Part shown: in pieces, positions 34,984 through 43,640 of the stretch
Layout of the letters: each line of letters opens with the position of its first letter
Numbering within the stretch: the stretch's first letter is position 1
Source of the DNA: Myxococcota bacterium
GTDB lineage: Bacteria > Myxococcota_A > UBA9160 > SMWR01
Assembly (NCBI GenBank): GCA_039030075.1
Contig: JBCCEW010000012.1
Location: 1 to 64,000, forward strand
DNA length: 64,000 nt
Direction: 5' to 3'
The notes under the pieces: generated by a model
What the model saw: the letters and a program-made list of their open reading frames with translations, nothing else
What the model was told of the DNA's origin: nothing
Database searches by the model: none
Translations under genes and position numbers: made by a program

Positions 34984-37900
34984 CGGGGCCCGCCGCCCGT
35001 GGTGCTGGCCCAGCGGAGGTCCAGGATGTGGGGGAAGTGCGGGTGGGGGCGCAAGGGAATCGGGTCGAACGCGCCCTGTTGGTGGCCCCGGGCTTCGAAG
35101 CGCGCCAACCGGCGGCTCTCTGCCGCGGGGGCATTCACCGGACGTACTTCGGAAGCGCGCCCGCCCGGGTGCACGACGTGGTAGGTGCAACCGGCGACGT
35201 TTCGTCGATTCCACGTGTCGTAGAGATCCACGTGCAGGGGCGAGTGCACCCCGATGCGCGGGTGAAGACAGTGGGGTGGTTGCCAAGCGCGATAGCGCAC
35301 ACCGGCGATGAACTCACCGTTCGTCGCCGTCGGTTGCATCGGCACCTCGAAGCCGTTGCACAGGACCTTGTAGCGCTCCTCGACGAACCCGTACGCCTTC
35401 ACCTGAATGCGCTCGACCGACGAGTCGACGTAGCGCGCTTGTCCGCCGGCTGCCGATTCCTCCCCGAGGACGTGCCAGGGTTCGAGGGCTCCGCGCACTT
35501 CGAGGCGCGTGGAATCGAGGGCCACCTCGCCGAAGCGAGGAAATCGGAATTCGAAGTGCGGGGCGAACCAATCAGGGTCCAGGTCGAAACCCGCGGCTCG
35601 GAGCTCTTCGAAGACCTCTCGGAGATCGCTTTCGACCCAGTGGGGCATCATGAACTGGTCGTGCAGGGCGGTTCGCCATTTGATCAGCGGACGCTCGTCT
35701 GGGCTGCGCCAGAACTTCGCGAGCAGCGAGCGTACGAGCAGCTGTTGGACGGCGCTCATGCGCTCGTGGGGCGGCATCTCGAACGCGCGGAGCTCGACGA
35801 GGCCGAGCCTTCCCGTCGGACCCTCCGGCGAGTAGAGCTTGTCGATGCAGAACTCGGCTCGGTGGGTGTTTCCCGTGACGTCGATGAGCACGTTCCGCAG
35901 GACGCGATCGACGAGCCAAGGCGCGACCGGCAGCTCGTCCTTGCGCGGAAGCTGGGCCAGCGCGAGCTCGAGTTCGTAGGCCGAATCGTCGCGTGCCTCG
36001 TCGACACGGGGTGCCTGGGAGGTAGGACCGATGAACCTGCCGCTGAAGAGGAAGGAGAGGGAGGGGTGGTTGTGCCAGAAGCGGAGGAAGCTCCCGAGGA
36101 CGTCCGGGCGTCGGAGGAAGGGACTGTCGGCGGGCGTCAGACCGCCGAGCACGACGTGGTTGCCCCCGCCCGATCCAATGTGGGTGCCATCGACCTCGAA
36201 CTTCTCCGCGATGAGCTTCTCGTGACGCGCCGCTTCGTAGAGCTCCTCGCTCTGACGCACGGCACCTCGCCAAGAGGTCGTCGGTGGGACGTTCACCTCG
36301 ATCACCCCTGGGTCGGGCGTGATCCTGAACTCTCCGAGCCGGGGGTCGCGCGGAGGCGGGTAGCCTTCGAGCTGAACCGGAAGATCGAATTCGGCGGAAG
36401 TGTCCTCGATGGCCGCGATCAGCTCGATGAAGGGCTCGACGCGAGTGAGCGGCGGCAAGAAGACCTTGAGCTGGCCGCCCCGCGGCTCGACACAGAGCGC
36501 GCTGCGCACGATTCCGGGGGCCGACTCGAACGGGAGTGGCGGTGAAGCGCGCAAGCCTTCCGTCGCCGCATCCGTGCCGGTGAGACCCGAGCGGCGCTCC
36601 TGGAGTCGGGGCGACGTCTCGGCGAAGCGCCCAGGCTCGCCGAAGGGACGCGGCAGGGCAGGTCGCGGGGCGTACGGATCGAGGTCGCTGGAAAGCGGGA
36701 GGTCGCCTGGCGCCGCCCAGGGCTGGGACTCGAGCGGCAACCGGAATCCCATCGGCGAGTCCCCCGGGATCAGGTAACAGCGCTCCGAGCGCAGGAACCA
36801 CTCACCGGTTTGCCACGCGCCGACATGCTCGAGGGGGAGCACCCAGCCCACGATCGAGGCGAGTCCCTGCTCGAAGATGCGCGCGAGTCGCGCGCGCTCG
36901 ATCGGATCCTCGAGCTTCGAGTCGTGGGGGTCGACGTTGGTTGGGAGGCGACGCTCGCGCCAGAGGTGATACCAGGCGTCCTCGTATGCATCGATCCAGC
37001 GGTACTCCCGCAAACCGAGGCGTTGCGCGAGCCGATCGCCGAAGCGGGCCGCGTCGTCGACATCGTGCCCGTAGCTCCGGCCCGACTCGGCGAGGCGCGA
37101 CGGATCGCGCCACAGCGGGTACCCGTCGTTGCGGTAGTAGCATCCGTAGGCCCAGCGCGGCAGCTGCTCCCCCGGGTACCACTTTCCCTGCCCGTGTTGG
37201 ACAACGCCGCCCGGTGCCCAGAGCTGCATCAGGCGTCGCGTGAGGCGATCCGCGATCTCCGCCTTTCGACCGCCGAGTGCCTCCGTGTTCCATTCAGGCG
37301 CATCCGGTTCCTCGGAACTCACGAAGGTCGGCTCACCGCCGACACTCAACCGGACGTCATCGTGGGCAAGCTCCGCGTCGATCCGATCCCCGAGTTCGAG
37401 GATCCGCTGCCATCCTTCGTCGGTATAGGGCTTCGTGATCCGCGCATGGTCCACTACGCGCTGGACGTGCATGTCGAACTCGAACTCGGTCTCGACTTCC
37501 TCGACCACCCCCGACACGGGAGCCGCCGAAGACGGGTTCGGCGTCGCCGCGAGCGGAATGTGTCCTTCCGCGGCCAACAGCCCGGAGGTGGGGTCGAGTC
37601 CGACCCAGCCCGCGCCGGGAATGAAGCACTCGCACCAGGCGTGCAGGTCGGTGAAGTCGCGCTCGGGGCCAGGCGGTCCTTCGAGGGGCTTCTGGTCCGG
37701 CTTGAGTTGGATCAGGTAGCCCGAGACGAAGCGGGCGGCGATGCCCATGCGCCGAAGCACCTGGACCAGGAGCCAGGCCGAGTCGCGGCAGGAGCCGCGT
37801 CCGAGCTGCAGCGTCTCGTCGGGCGTCTGCACGCCGGGCTCCATCCGGATGACGTAGTCGACGGCAGCGGAGACCGCGCGGTTCGTTTCGACGAGCAGAT

Positions 37901-38327
37901 CGTTGGTTTCGCGCGCGGTCCAGTCGAGCCCCTCGACGAACGCGGCAAGAGCGGGGGACGCGGGGAGCGTCACGAGGTAGGGCTCGAGGTCGGATCGCCA
38001 TTCCTTGTCGTAGACGAAGGGCCACTCGCGAACCGACTCTTCGAGGAAGTAGTCGAAGGGGCTGTAGGCCTCGAGGTCGACGACCAGATCCACCGAGACC
38101 TCGAAGCGCTCGATCTTCTCGGGGTAGACCACCCGCGCGAGATAGTTGCCGTGCACGTCCTGTTGCCAGTTCAGGTAGTGCCCGTCGGGTCGGACGTCGA
38201 GGCTGTAGCGATGGACCGGCGTTCGGTTGTGCGGGGCGGGGCGGAGCCGAATCGTCTGCGGCCCGAGTTGCACCGGGCGCGCGTAGCCGTAGCTCGTGCG
38301 GTGATGGAGGGCGACGCGAATGGCCAA
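34980..38327 (-). CDS. Transglutaminase fused to DUF2126 putative amidoligase (COG4196)
   Basis: 1115 aa, the usual size for this family. Residues 1-~110 are the bacterial transglutaminase N-domain, followed by the transglutaminase core with C180 (GRGSCRDSA), H229 (LHAWCE) and D245 (GLDPTSG). Residues ~320-1115 correspond to DUF2126, described in Pfam as a putative amidoligase (recalled). Start: TTG 38327, giving the family N-terminus MAIRVALHHRTSYGY, with AGAGGA upstream. Translationally coupled to Anbu. Plausibly the enzyme forms and/or breaks peptide or isopeptide bonds on a small peptide-like product. Confidence 0.85.
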   Translation of the reverse strand: MAIRVALHHRTSYGYARPVQLGPQTIRLRPAPHNRTPVHRYSLDVRPDGHYLNWQQDVHGNYLARVVYPEKIERFEVSVDLVVDLEAYSPFDYFLEESVREWPFVYDKEWRSDLEPYLVTLPASPALAAFVEGLDWTARETNDLLVETNRAVSAAVDYVIRMEPGVQTPDETLQLGRGSCRDSAWLLVQVLRRMGIAARFVSGYLIQLKPDQKPLEGPPGPERDFTDLHAWCECFIPGAGWVGLDPTSGLLAAEGHIPLAATPNPSSAAPVSGVVEEVETEFEFDMHVQRVVDHARITKPYTDEGWQRILELGDRIDAELAHDDVRLSVGGEPTFVSSEEPDAPEWNTEALGGRKAEIADRLTRRLMQLWAPGGVVQHGQGKWYPGEQLPRWAYGCYYRNDGYPLWRDPSRLAESGRSYGHDVDDAARFGDRLAQRLGLREYRWIDAYEDAWYHLWRERRLPTNVDPHDSKLEDPIERARLARIFEQGLASIVGWVLPLEHVGAWQTGEWFLRSERCYLIPGDSPMGFRLPLESQPWAAPGDLPLSSDLDPYAPRPALPRPFGEPGRFAETSPRLQERRSGLTGTDAATEGLRASPPLPFESAPGIVRSALCVEPRGGQLKVFLPPLTRVEPFIELIAAIEDTSAEFDLPVQLEGYPPPRDPRLGEFRITPDPGVIEVNVPPTTSWRGAVRQSEELYEAARHEKLIAEKFEVDGTHIGSGGGNHVVLGGLTPADSPFLRRPDVLGSFLRFWHNHPSLSFLFSGRFIGPTSQAPRVDEARDDSAYELELALAQLPRKDELPVAPWLVDRVLRNVLIDVTGNTHRAEFCIDKLYSPEGPTGRLGLVELRAFEMPPHERMSAVQQLLVRSLLAKFWRSPDERPLIKWRTALHDQFMMPHWVESDLREVFEELRAAGFDLDPDWFAPHFEFRFPRFGEVALDSTRLEVRGALEPWHVLGEESAAGGQARYVDSSVERIQVKAYGFVEERYKVLCNGFEVPMQPTATNGEFIAGVRYRAWQPPHCLHPRIGVHSPLHVDLYDTWNRRNVAGCTYHVVHPGGRASEVRPVNAPAAESRRLARFEARGHQQGAFDPIPLRPHPHFPHILDLRWASTTGGGPR

Positions 38328-38541
38328 GGGAGGAATCCTCTGCGGGGCCCTGCAAGGATCACGAACCGCGTTCGGACCGCCAGGCGTTTTCACGCCGCTT
38401 CCGCGCTTGCCTGGGCCGCTCTCGGTCCATGTGCGCGGAGAACGGCGCATCGCGTTGCACATCCCGAGAAAGTTCGCGCCCGGCGCGCAGGCGAACCGAC
38501 GCCTTCGGCTAGGTTTCCCGCTCACCGACGGGAGCAAGCGA

Positions 38542-39267
38542 ATGGGCCGAGTGCACTGGATCGGCGGCGAGAAGGGAGGCGTCGGCAAATCGGTCGTCGC
38601 CCGCTTGCTCGCCCAGTACTGCATCGATCGAATGATCCCCTGGTCGGGTTTCGACACCGATCGGTCGCACGGCGCACTGCTTCGCTACTACAGCGAGTAC
38701 ACGCAGCGACTCGACGTCACCGAGATGGAAGAACTCGACGCGGTCGTGGATCAGCTCGAGGCGGGAGTCGAGGAGGTGGTCGTCGATCTCGCGGCGCAAA
38801 CCGAAGCTCCGCTCTTCGAGTGGCTCGGGGCCGGAGACGTCATCGCGCTACTCGAGCAGCTCGGGCATCAGTCCTGGTTCTGGTATGTCGTGGACGACGG
38901 CAAGGATTCGGTGCAGCTGCTCTCGTCGCTCCTCGATCGGCTCGGCCGCTCGGGGAACGTCGTGTGCGTGCTCAACCGCGGGCGAGGCCGAGACTTCATG
39001 CTCTTCGAAGAAGCGAAGCTCGCGCAACGCGTCGAGGAGAGCGGGGGGGACGTCATCGAGCTTCCCGCACTGCACCCGGGTTCGATGCTCAGGATGGACG
39101 CCTACGACAAGAGCTTCTGGGCCGCGATCCACAACGACGACGCGACCCGCGGTCCCTGCCTCACGCTGATGCAGCGCCAGCGAGCGAACGTGTTCGTGCG
39201 CACGGCTCACGCGAACTTCTACGGACTCTTCCGCGAGCGCGCGAAGCGCAGGGGCGCCGCCGCATAA
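38542..39267 (+). CDS. ParA/SIMIBI-type P-loop ATPase
   Basis: 241 aa. Deviant Walker A KGGVGKS (11-17) with signature Lys11, as in ParA/MinD/ArsA proteins; 'VVVDLAAQ' near 80 is a Walker B-like strand. No ParB or plasmid genes accompany it; relatives are annotated as mobilisation or conjugal ATPases. GGGAG lies 8 nt before the ATG. It is divergent from the transglutaminase/DUF2126 gene across 214 bp. A role in positioning a complex is possible but unproven. Confidence 0.75.
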   Translation: MGRVHWIGGEKGGVGKSVVARLLAQYCIDRMIPWSGFDTDRSHGALLRYYSEYTQRLDVTEMEELDAVVDQLEAGVEEVVVDLAAQTEAPLFEWLGAGDVIALLEQLGHQSWFWYVVDDGKDSVQLLSSLLDRLGRSGNVVCVLNRGRGRDFMLFEEAKLAQRVEESGGDVIELPALHPGSMLRMDAYDKSFWAAIHNDDATRGPCLTLMQRQRANVFVRTAHANFYGLFRERAKRRGAAA

Positions 39268-39310
39268 CCCATCGCAGTTTCGCGGGGCGCGCTCGATCGT
39301 CGATGGCTGG

Positions 39311-41236
39311 CTAAGGGGTCGGGGCCCGCCTCGGAGTTACCCAGATCGCGGACGTGACGGCGCGCTCTTGCAGCGACTTCGGAGCCGGGGCGTTCACGCC
39401 GAGCAGGGCGGCGGCGTAGGTGGTGTGGCGCGGCGTCGGGATCTCGATGACCCGTGCGTAGTAGAGGGCTTCCTCGGCCGGATCGAAGTCCGGGTCCTGC
39501 CACATGGCGGTGAGCTGGGGGGCGCCGATCTCGTTCGTGTAGCTGGCCTCGTCGACGTTCACGGTGTTGCCGACGGGGGCGATGCCTCCGTCGGTGGGGG
39601 ACTCCAGGCGTCCATCGGAGGCGGCCACGTCGTAGATGCGTTCGTGGGTCTTGCCGTCGGCGTCGACCCAGGCCTTGATGATCTGCGCGCGGTCGAGGTG
39701 CGCGCCGACCGGGTCCTTCAGCGCGACGACGACGAAGGTCGGCGACGTGTCCTGCTTCGCGTCGAGGGTGCCTCCCATCGGCACGCCCTCGCGGTAGGCG
39801 GTTTCGAGCCAATCGCCGCGGAGCAGGTCGCCCGGGTAGTCCCAGCCCGCGAAGAAGCGCACCGACATGCGCGGACCCGACGTGGCGTAGGTCTCCTTAC
39901 GCTGCATGGCATCGAAGACCGACGGTCGGGTGTTGGCCTCGGCCCAGACCGCCACCAGCCCCGCCGCGCCGTAGACCCGCCAGGGAATGCGCTCGTAGGG
40001 CAGGATCGAAGCCTCGCCGACACGCTGGGCCGGGCTCCCGTCCATGAGCGGGAGCTTCCCGTGGTAGTTGTCCTCCTCGACCGAGAAGCTGGCGTTGTGG
40101 CTGTCGCTGCTTCCGATCACCCCGAAGCGGAACGGGTTCCAACCTTCGCGGTGGGCGAAGCCCAGGCCGGTGCGCAGGGCGTCGCGCGCGTAGCTGCCCT
40201 TCGGTTGGCTCGGCGGCGAATCGGCGGACATCACCGTCGTCATCAGCTCGAAGTCGGCGAAGGTGTCTTCGGGGGAGAGGTCGGGGTGGGTCTCGGAGGT
40301 GCCCTTGATCTGGAAGATCTCGACGATCGGTTCGTTGCGACCGCGCATCTCCGCGTAGGCGGCGTCGAAGGGCTCGCCCGCGAACTTCGTGGCCTCGAAC
40401 ATCCGGCCGTCGCTCACGTTCGAGTTGTGCGGAATCGCGAGTACCGGCATACCGTCGGCGCGCTGGGCGTCGAGGGCCTGCCAGAGGTCTTCCGGGTTCT
40501 CGGAATCGAGGGAGGAGTACGGGTAGTCCGGCACCTGGTTCGAGCGATAAACGACGTTGCGGTGGAGGTTCCGCGCCTCGGGCATCGAGGACCACTCGTA
40601 GGCGATGAAGCTGGTGAAGCGACCCGGGTCGTTGTGGCGCTCGGCGGCTTCGACCACGCTCTGCCAGGCGGAGCGGGAAACCTCCTCCATCCCCGCTCCC
40701 CCGAACGCTGCGTGGCGCTTCTCGCGACTCGACATCTGGCTGAAGACGATGCGGCCGAAGTGCCAGGTCATCCGCAGCGGGCTGCCCGACCGCACGACCT
40801 CTCGGAGTGCATCCGATTCGGCCTGTCCGCCGTCGGCCTGGTGTCGCGCGACGCCGAGGTACTCGGAGTGGTCGGTGACGGCCCCGAAGTCGAGCGGGCG
40901 CTGGGCGCGGATCGGGTAGCCGAGGGCGTGTTCGATCGTGCCGCCCTTCATGTAGTGATAGGCGTCATCGGGCAGCGCGCGTACCCCCATCGTGAAGGCG
41001 TCGTAGGAGAGCGCGGTGTGGATGTGGAGATCGCCCCAGAGCAGGTTGCGGTGGGGATCCGCCTCCACCACGGGGCGCTCGGGCGGCGGCGCCACCGTGG
41101 CCGGGTCGAAGGCCACGTCCAGGGTCGGGTCGTCGTAGCTGCCGCAGGCCAGCTGGGCCGACGCGAGGCCGCTGAGCATCGAAAGCCCCAGCGCAAGGGA
41201 TCGCGAGCACGAGAACGAACGACGCGCGGTCTTCAT
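39311..41236 (-). CDS. Exported DUF3604 (PHP-like metal site) protein
   Basis: 641 aa. Signal peptide ends near 27 (LASA|QLACGS). The DUF3604 pattern LLWGDLHIHTALSYDA contains H71 and H73; further metal-type residues are D/H in 'AVTDHSEYLG' and 'IGSSDSHN'. The fold is related to PHP phosphoesterases, suggesting a periplasmic metal-dependent hydrolase. Large proteins of this family are common and uncharacterised. Convergent with the ATPase; divergent from the SDR gene over a palindrome-containing gap. Confidence 0.85.
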   Translation of the reverse strand: MKTARRSFSCSRSLALGLSMLSGLASAQLACGSYDDPTLDVAFDPATVAPPPERPVVEADPHRNLLWGDLHIHTALSYDAFTMGVRALPDDAYHYMKGGTIEHALGYPIRAQRPLDFGAVTDHSEYLGVARHQADGGQAESDALREVVRSGSPLRMTWHFGRIVFSQMSSREKRHAAFGGAGMEEVSRSAWQSVVEAAERHNDPGRFTSFIAYEWSSMPEARNLHRNVVYRSNQVPDYPYSSLDSENPEDLWQALDAQRADGMPVLAIPHNSNVSDGRMFEATKFAGEPFDAAYAEMRGRNEPIVEIFQIKGTSETHPDLSPEDTFADFELMTTVMSADSPPSQPKGSYARDALRTGLGFAHREGWNPFRFGVIGSSDSHNASFSVEEDNYHGKLPLMDGSPAQRVGEASILPYERIPWRVYGAAGLVAVWAEANTRPSVFDAMQRKETYATSGPRMSVRFFAGWDYPGDLLRGDWLETAYREGVPMGGTLDAKQDTSPTFVVVALKDPVGAHLDRAQIIKAWVDADGKTHERIYDVAASDGRLESPTDGGIAPVGNTVNVDEASYTNEIGAPQLTAMWQDPDFDPAEEALYYARVIEIPTPRHTTYAAALLGVNAPAPKSLQERAVTSAIWVTPRRAPTP

Positions 41237-41292
41237 GAACCGAGGGCTCCTCTCCGCGCCCCACGCCGCACGATCACGGGAGTGGGCCGGTT

Positions 41293-41314
41293 TTACATTG
41301 CGCGCACAATGTAA
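41293..41314. promoter_or_regulatory. Palindromic operator TTACATTG-N6-CAATGTAA
   Basis: A perfect 8-bp inverted repeat with a 6-bp spacer in the gap between the divergent DUF3604 and SDR genes. It is AT-rich against its background. The half-site resembles the operator at 46172-46198. It is a good candidate for a TetR- or FadR-type repressor site controlling one or both genes. Confidence 0.55.
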
Positions 41315-41397
41315 CTTGACGTAGGATGCACGCGCAACGCAGGTTTTCCCGGGGCGGCGCGCAAGGGCCGGGCCCGGCATGCATCAGGAGGCACGCG

Positions 41398-42156
41398 ATG
41401 GGTTTCCCGGGAATCGAAGGCAAGGTGGCGATCGTCACCGGTTCGGGGGGTGGCATCGGTGAGGGCTACGCCCGAGCACTCGCGCGAGAGGGTGCGCGGG
41501 TGGTCATCGCGGAGATCGACAAAGAGAAGGGCACGCGGGTGGCCGACGCCCTGCGCGCCGAGGGTGCCGAGGCCACCTTCGTCGAAGTCGACGTCAGCTC
41601 TCCCGAGTCGACGACGGCCCTCGCCGCCGCCACGGTCGACGCCTTCGGGGGCATCGACTTTCTCGTGAACAACGCTGCGATCTTCGGCGACATGAAGCTC
41701 GACTCGCTGGTGAACGTCGACTGGGACTACTACCAGAAGTTCATGGACGTCAACGTGAACGGTGCCTTGCTGTGCACCCGCGCTTGCGCGAAGAGCATGA
41801 AGGAGCGCGGGGGCGGCGCCATCGTGAACCAGTCCTCGACCGCCGGGTGGATGGGCGTCGGCTTCTACGGGCTCTCGAAGGGCGCCACGAACAGCCTCAC
41901 CCACTGTCTCGCGCGCGAGCTCGGGCACGCGAACATCCGCGTGAACGCGATCGCGCCGGGGCCGACCGATACAGACGCGCTCGACAAGCAGGTGCCCGAC
42001 GCGTATCGCGACCAGCTCGTGGCCGGGTTGCCGCTGGCTCGACTCGGGACGCCCGAAGACATGGCCGACGCCTGCCTGTTCCTGCTCTCGGACGCGGCGA
42101 AGTGGGTAACCGGGCAGATCTTCGCGGTGGACGGGGGCCAGATCACCCGGGGTTAG
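41398..42156 (+). CDS. Classical SDR, 3-oxoacyl-ACP/CoA reductase-like
   Basis: 252 aa, AGGAGG 6 nt before the ATG. TGSGGGIG (14-21), NNAA (91-94), Ser147, Tyr157-GLS-Lys161 and VDGGQ at the C-terminus give a full classical SDR. The closest general type is FabG/3-hydroxyacyl-CoA dehydrogenase. It is followed 70 bp later by an AtoE-like short-chain fatty acid transporter and then an acyl-CoA dehydrogenase, so a role in fatty or organic acid catabolism is reasonable. Confidence 0.86.
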   Translation: MGFPGIEGKVAIVTGSGGGIGEGYARALAREGARVVIAEIDKEKGTRVADALRAEGAEATFVEVDVSSPESTTALAAATVDAFGGIDFLVNNAAIFGDMKLDSLVNVDWDYYQKFMDVNVNGALLCTRACAKSMKERGGGAIVNQSSTAGWMGVGFYGLSKGATNSLTHCLARELGHANIRVNAIAPGPTDTDALDKQVPDAYRDQLVAGLPLARLGTPEDMADACLFLLSDAAKWVTGQIFAVDGGQITRG

Positions 42157-42225
42157 CGTCGAGGACACCGTGGGGCGTCGTCCCGCGTCTGCCGAACCCC
42201 CGGATTCCAGGGCTAACCTGCCGCC

Positions 42226-43566
42226 ATGTCGCTCTCGCTCGATCGTCTGGCGCGGCCCTTCGTCACCTTCTCGGAGCGCTACTACCCCGACCCCTTCGTC
42301 TTCGCGATCGGGCTCACTGCGCTGACGTTCGGACTGGCGGTGACCGCGACGCCGACGACGGCCCAGGAAGCGCTCGAGATCTGGGGCGGCGGGCTCACGA
42401 ACTTCCTGGGTTTCGCGATGCAGATCTGCATCGTCCTCGCGACGGCGCATGCGCTGGCCCACACCGACGCCGTGCGCCGCGGAATCGATCGCGTCGCACG
42501 CTGGCCACGCTCACCCGGGCAGGCCTACGCGTGGATCGCGCTGCTCTCGGGCATGGCGAGCATGGTGGCCGGCGCCCTCGGGCTCGTCGTCGGTGCGCTC
42601 GGTTCGCGCGCGATCGCGCGCGAGGGACGCGCGCGCGGGCTCCGCCTGCACTTCCCACTGCTCGTGGCGAGCGCCTACGGCGGCTTCCTGATCTGGCACA
42701 TGGGTTACTCGGGCACCGCGCCCCTCGCGGTTGCGACCCCGGGCCACACCCTCGAAGGGGTGATGGGCATCCTGCCGATCACCGAAACCACCTTCGGCGC
42801 GTGGAATCTGGGCATCGCGGCCGTGACGCTCGTCGCGGTTGCCGCGGCGTGCAGCTTGTTGGCGCCACCCGAAGCCGAGGTCCTCGAACTCGAAGCGCCG
42901 CCCGACGCCGAGGCCGAGCCCGTCGTGGTCCCCGACACCCCTGCCGCACGACTCGATGGCGCGCGCTGGCTCTCGGTGCTGCTGGGTCTCCTATTCCTCG
43001 CGTTCGTCGTGTCCTGGTTCCGGAGCCGGGGCTTCCAACTCACCCTCGACCTCGTGAACTGGACGTTTCTCGCGGCCGGGCTCCTGCTCGCGCGTTCGCC
43101 CCGGCACTACCTCGCGCTGATCGCCGATGCGTGTCGAACCCTCGGCCCGGTCATTCTCCAGTACCCGCTCTACGCCGCGATCGTCGCCTTGATCACCCAG
43201 ACCGAACTCGTCGGCCTGTTCTCGGACGGCTTCGTCGCCGTGGCGACGCCCCGCACCCTGGGCTTCTGGGCGTTCGTCTCCGGCGGCGTCTTGAACGTCT
43301 TCGTGCCGTCCGGGGGAGGGCAGTGGGCCGTGCAAGGCCCCATCTTCTTGCAGGCGGCGCGCGAGCTCGGCGTCCAGGACACGGTGATCGTGATGGGCGT
43401 CGCCTACGGAGACCAATGGACGAACATGATCCAGCCCTTCTGGGCCCTGCCGTTGCTCGCCATCGCGGGCGTCAACGCGCGCGCGATCATGGGCTACTGC
43501 TTCGTGATCTTCCTCGTGGGATTCGTCTGCCTCGGCGGTGGTTTGCTGGTGTGGGGTGCGGGCTAG
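42226..43566 (+). CDS. atoE: AtoE-type short-chain fatty acid transporter
   Basis: 446 aa, the usual AtoE length, with 10-12 predicted membrane helices. Family signatures: FVPSGGGQW (359-367) and YGDQWTNMIQPFWALPLL (about 394-411). AtoE proteins import acetoacetate, butyrate and similar acids. An acidic Glu/Pro/Val-rich loop near 215-240 separates two halves. Lies between an SDR and an acyl-CoA dehydrogenase on the same strand, consistent with organic-acid uptake and oxidation. The gene symbol is by family resemblance. Confidence 0.85.
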   Translation: MSLSLDRLARPFVTFSERYYPDPFVFAIGLTALTFGLAVTATPTTAQEALEIWGGGLTNFLGFAMQICIVLATAHALAHTDAVRRGIDRVARWPRSPGQAYAWIALLSGMASMVAGALGLVVGALGSRAIAREGRARGLRLHFPLLVASAYGGFLIWHMGYSGTAPLAVATPGHTLEGVMGILPITETTFGAWNLGIAAVTLVAVAAACSLLAPPEAEVLELEAPPDAEAEPVVVPDTPAARLDGARWLSVLLGLLFLAFVVSWFRSRGFQLTLDLVNWTFLAAGLLLARSPRHYLALIADACRTLGPVILQYPLYAAIVALITQTELVGLFSDGFVAVATPRTLGFWAFVSGGVLNVFVPSGGGQWAVQGPIFLQAARELGVQDTVIVMGVAYGDQWTNMIQPFWALPLLAIAGVNARAIMGYCFVIFLVGFVCLGGGLLVWGAG

Positions 43567-43640
43567 CCGCGGGGGCTGCGTCGCGACTGCGCTAGTTTGG
43601 GCGGTCCATTCGACCCGAGACACGGACCGAGGACGCCCCC

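Noticed and set aside
38327-38657. Longer start for the transglutaminase/DUF2126 protein
   Set aside because: The family N-terminus MAIRVALHHRTSY begins at the TTG at 38327 with an upstream AGAGGA; the added sequence is not protein-like.
39000-41400. Long plus-strand frame opposite the DUF3604 gene
   Set aside because: Antisense shadow; the minus strand has signal peptide and metal-site motifs.
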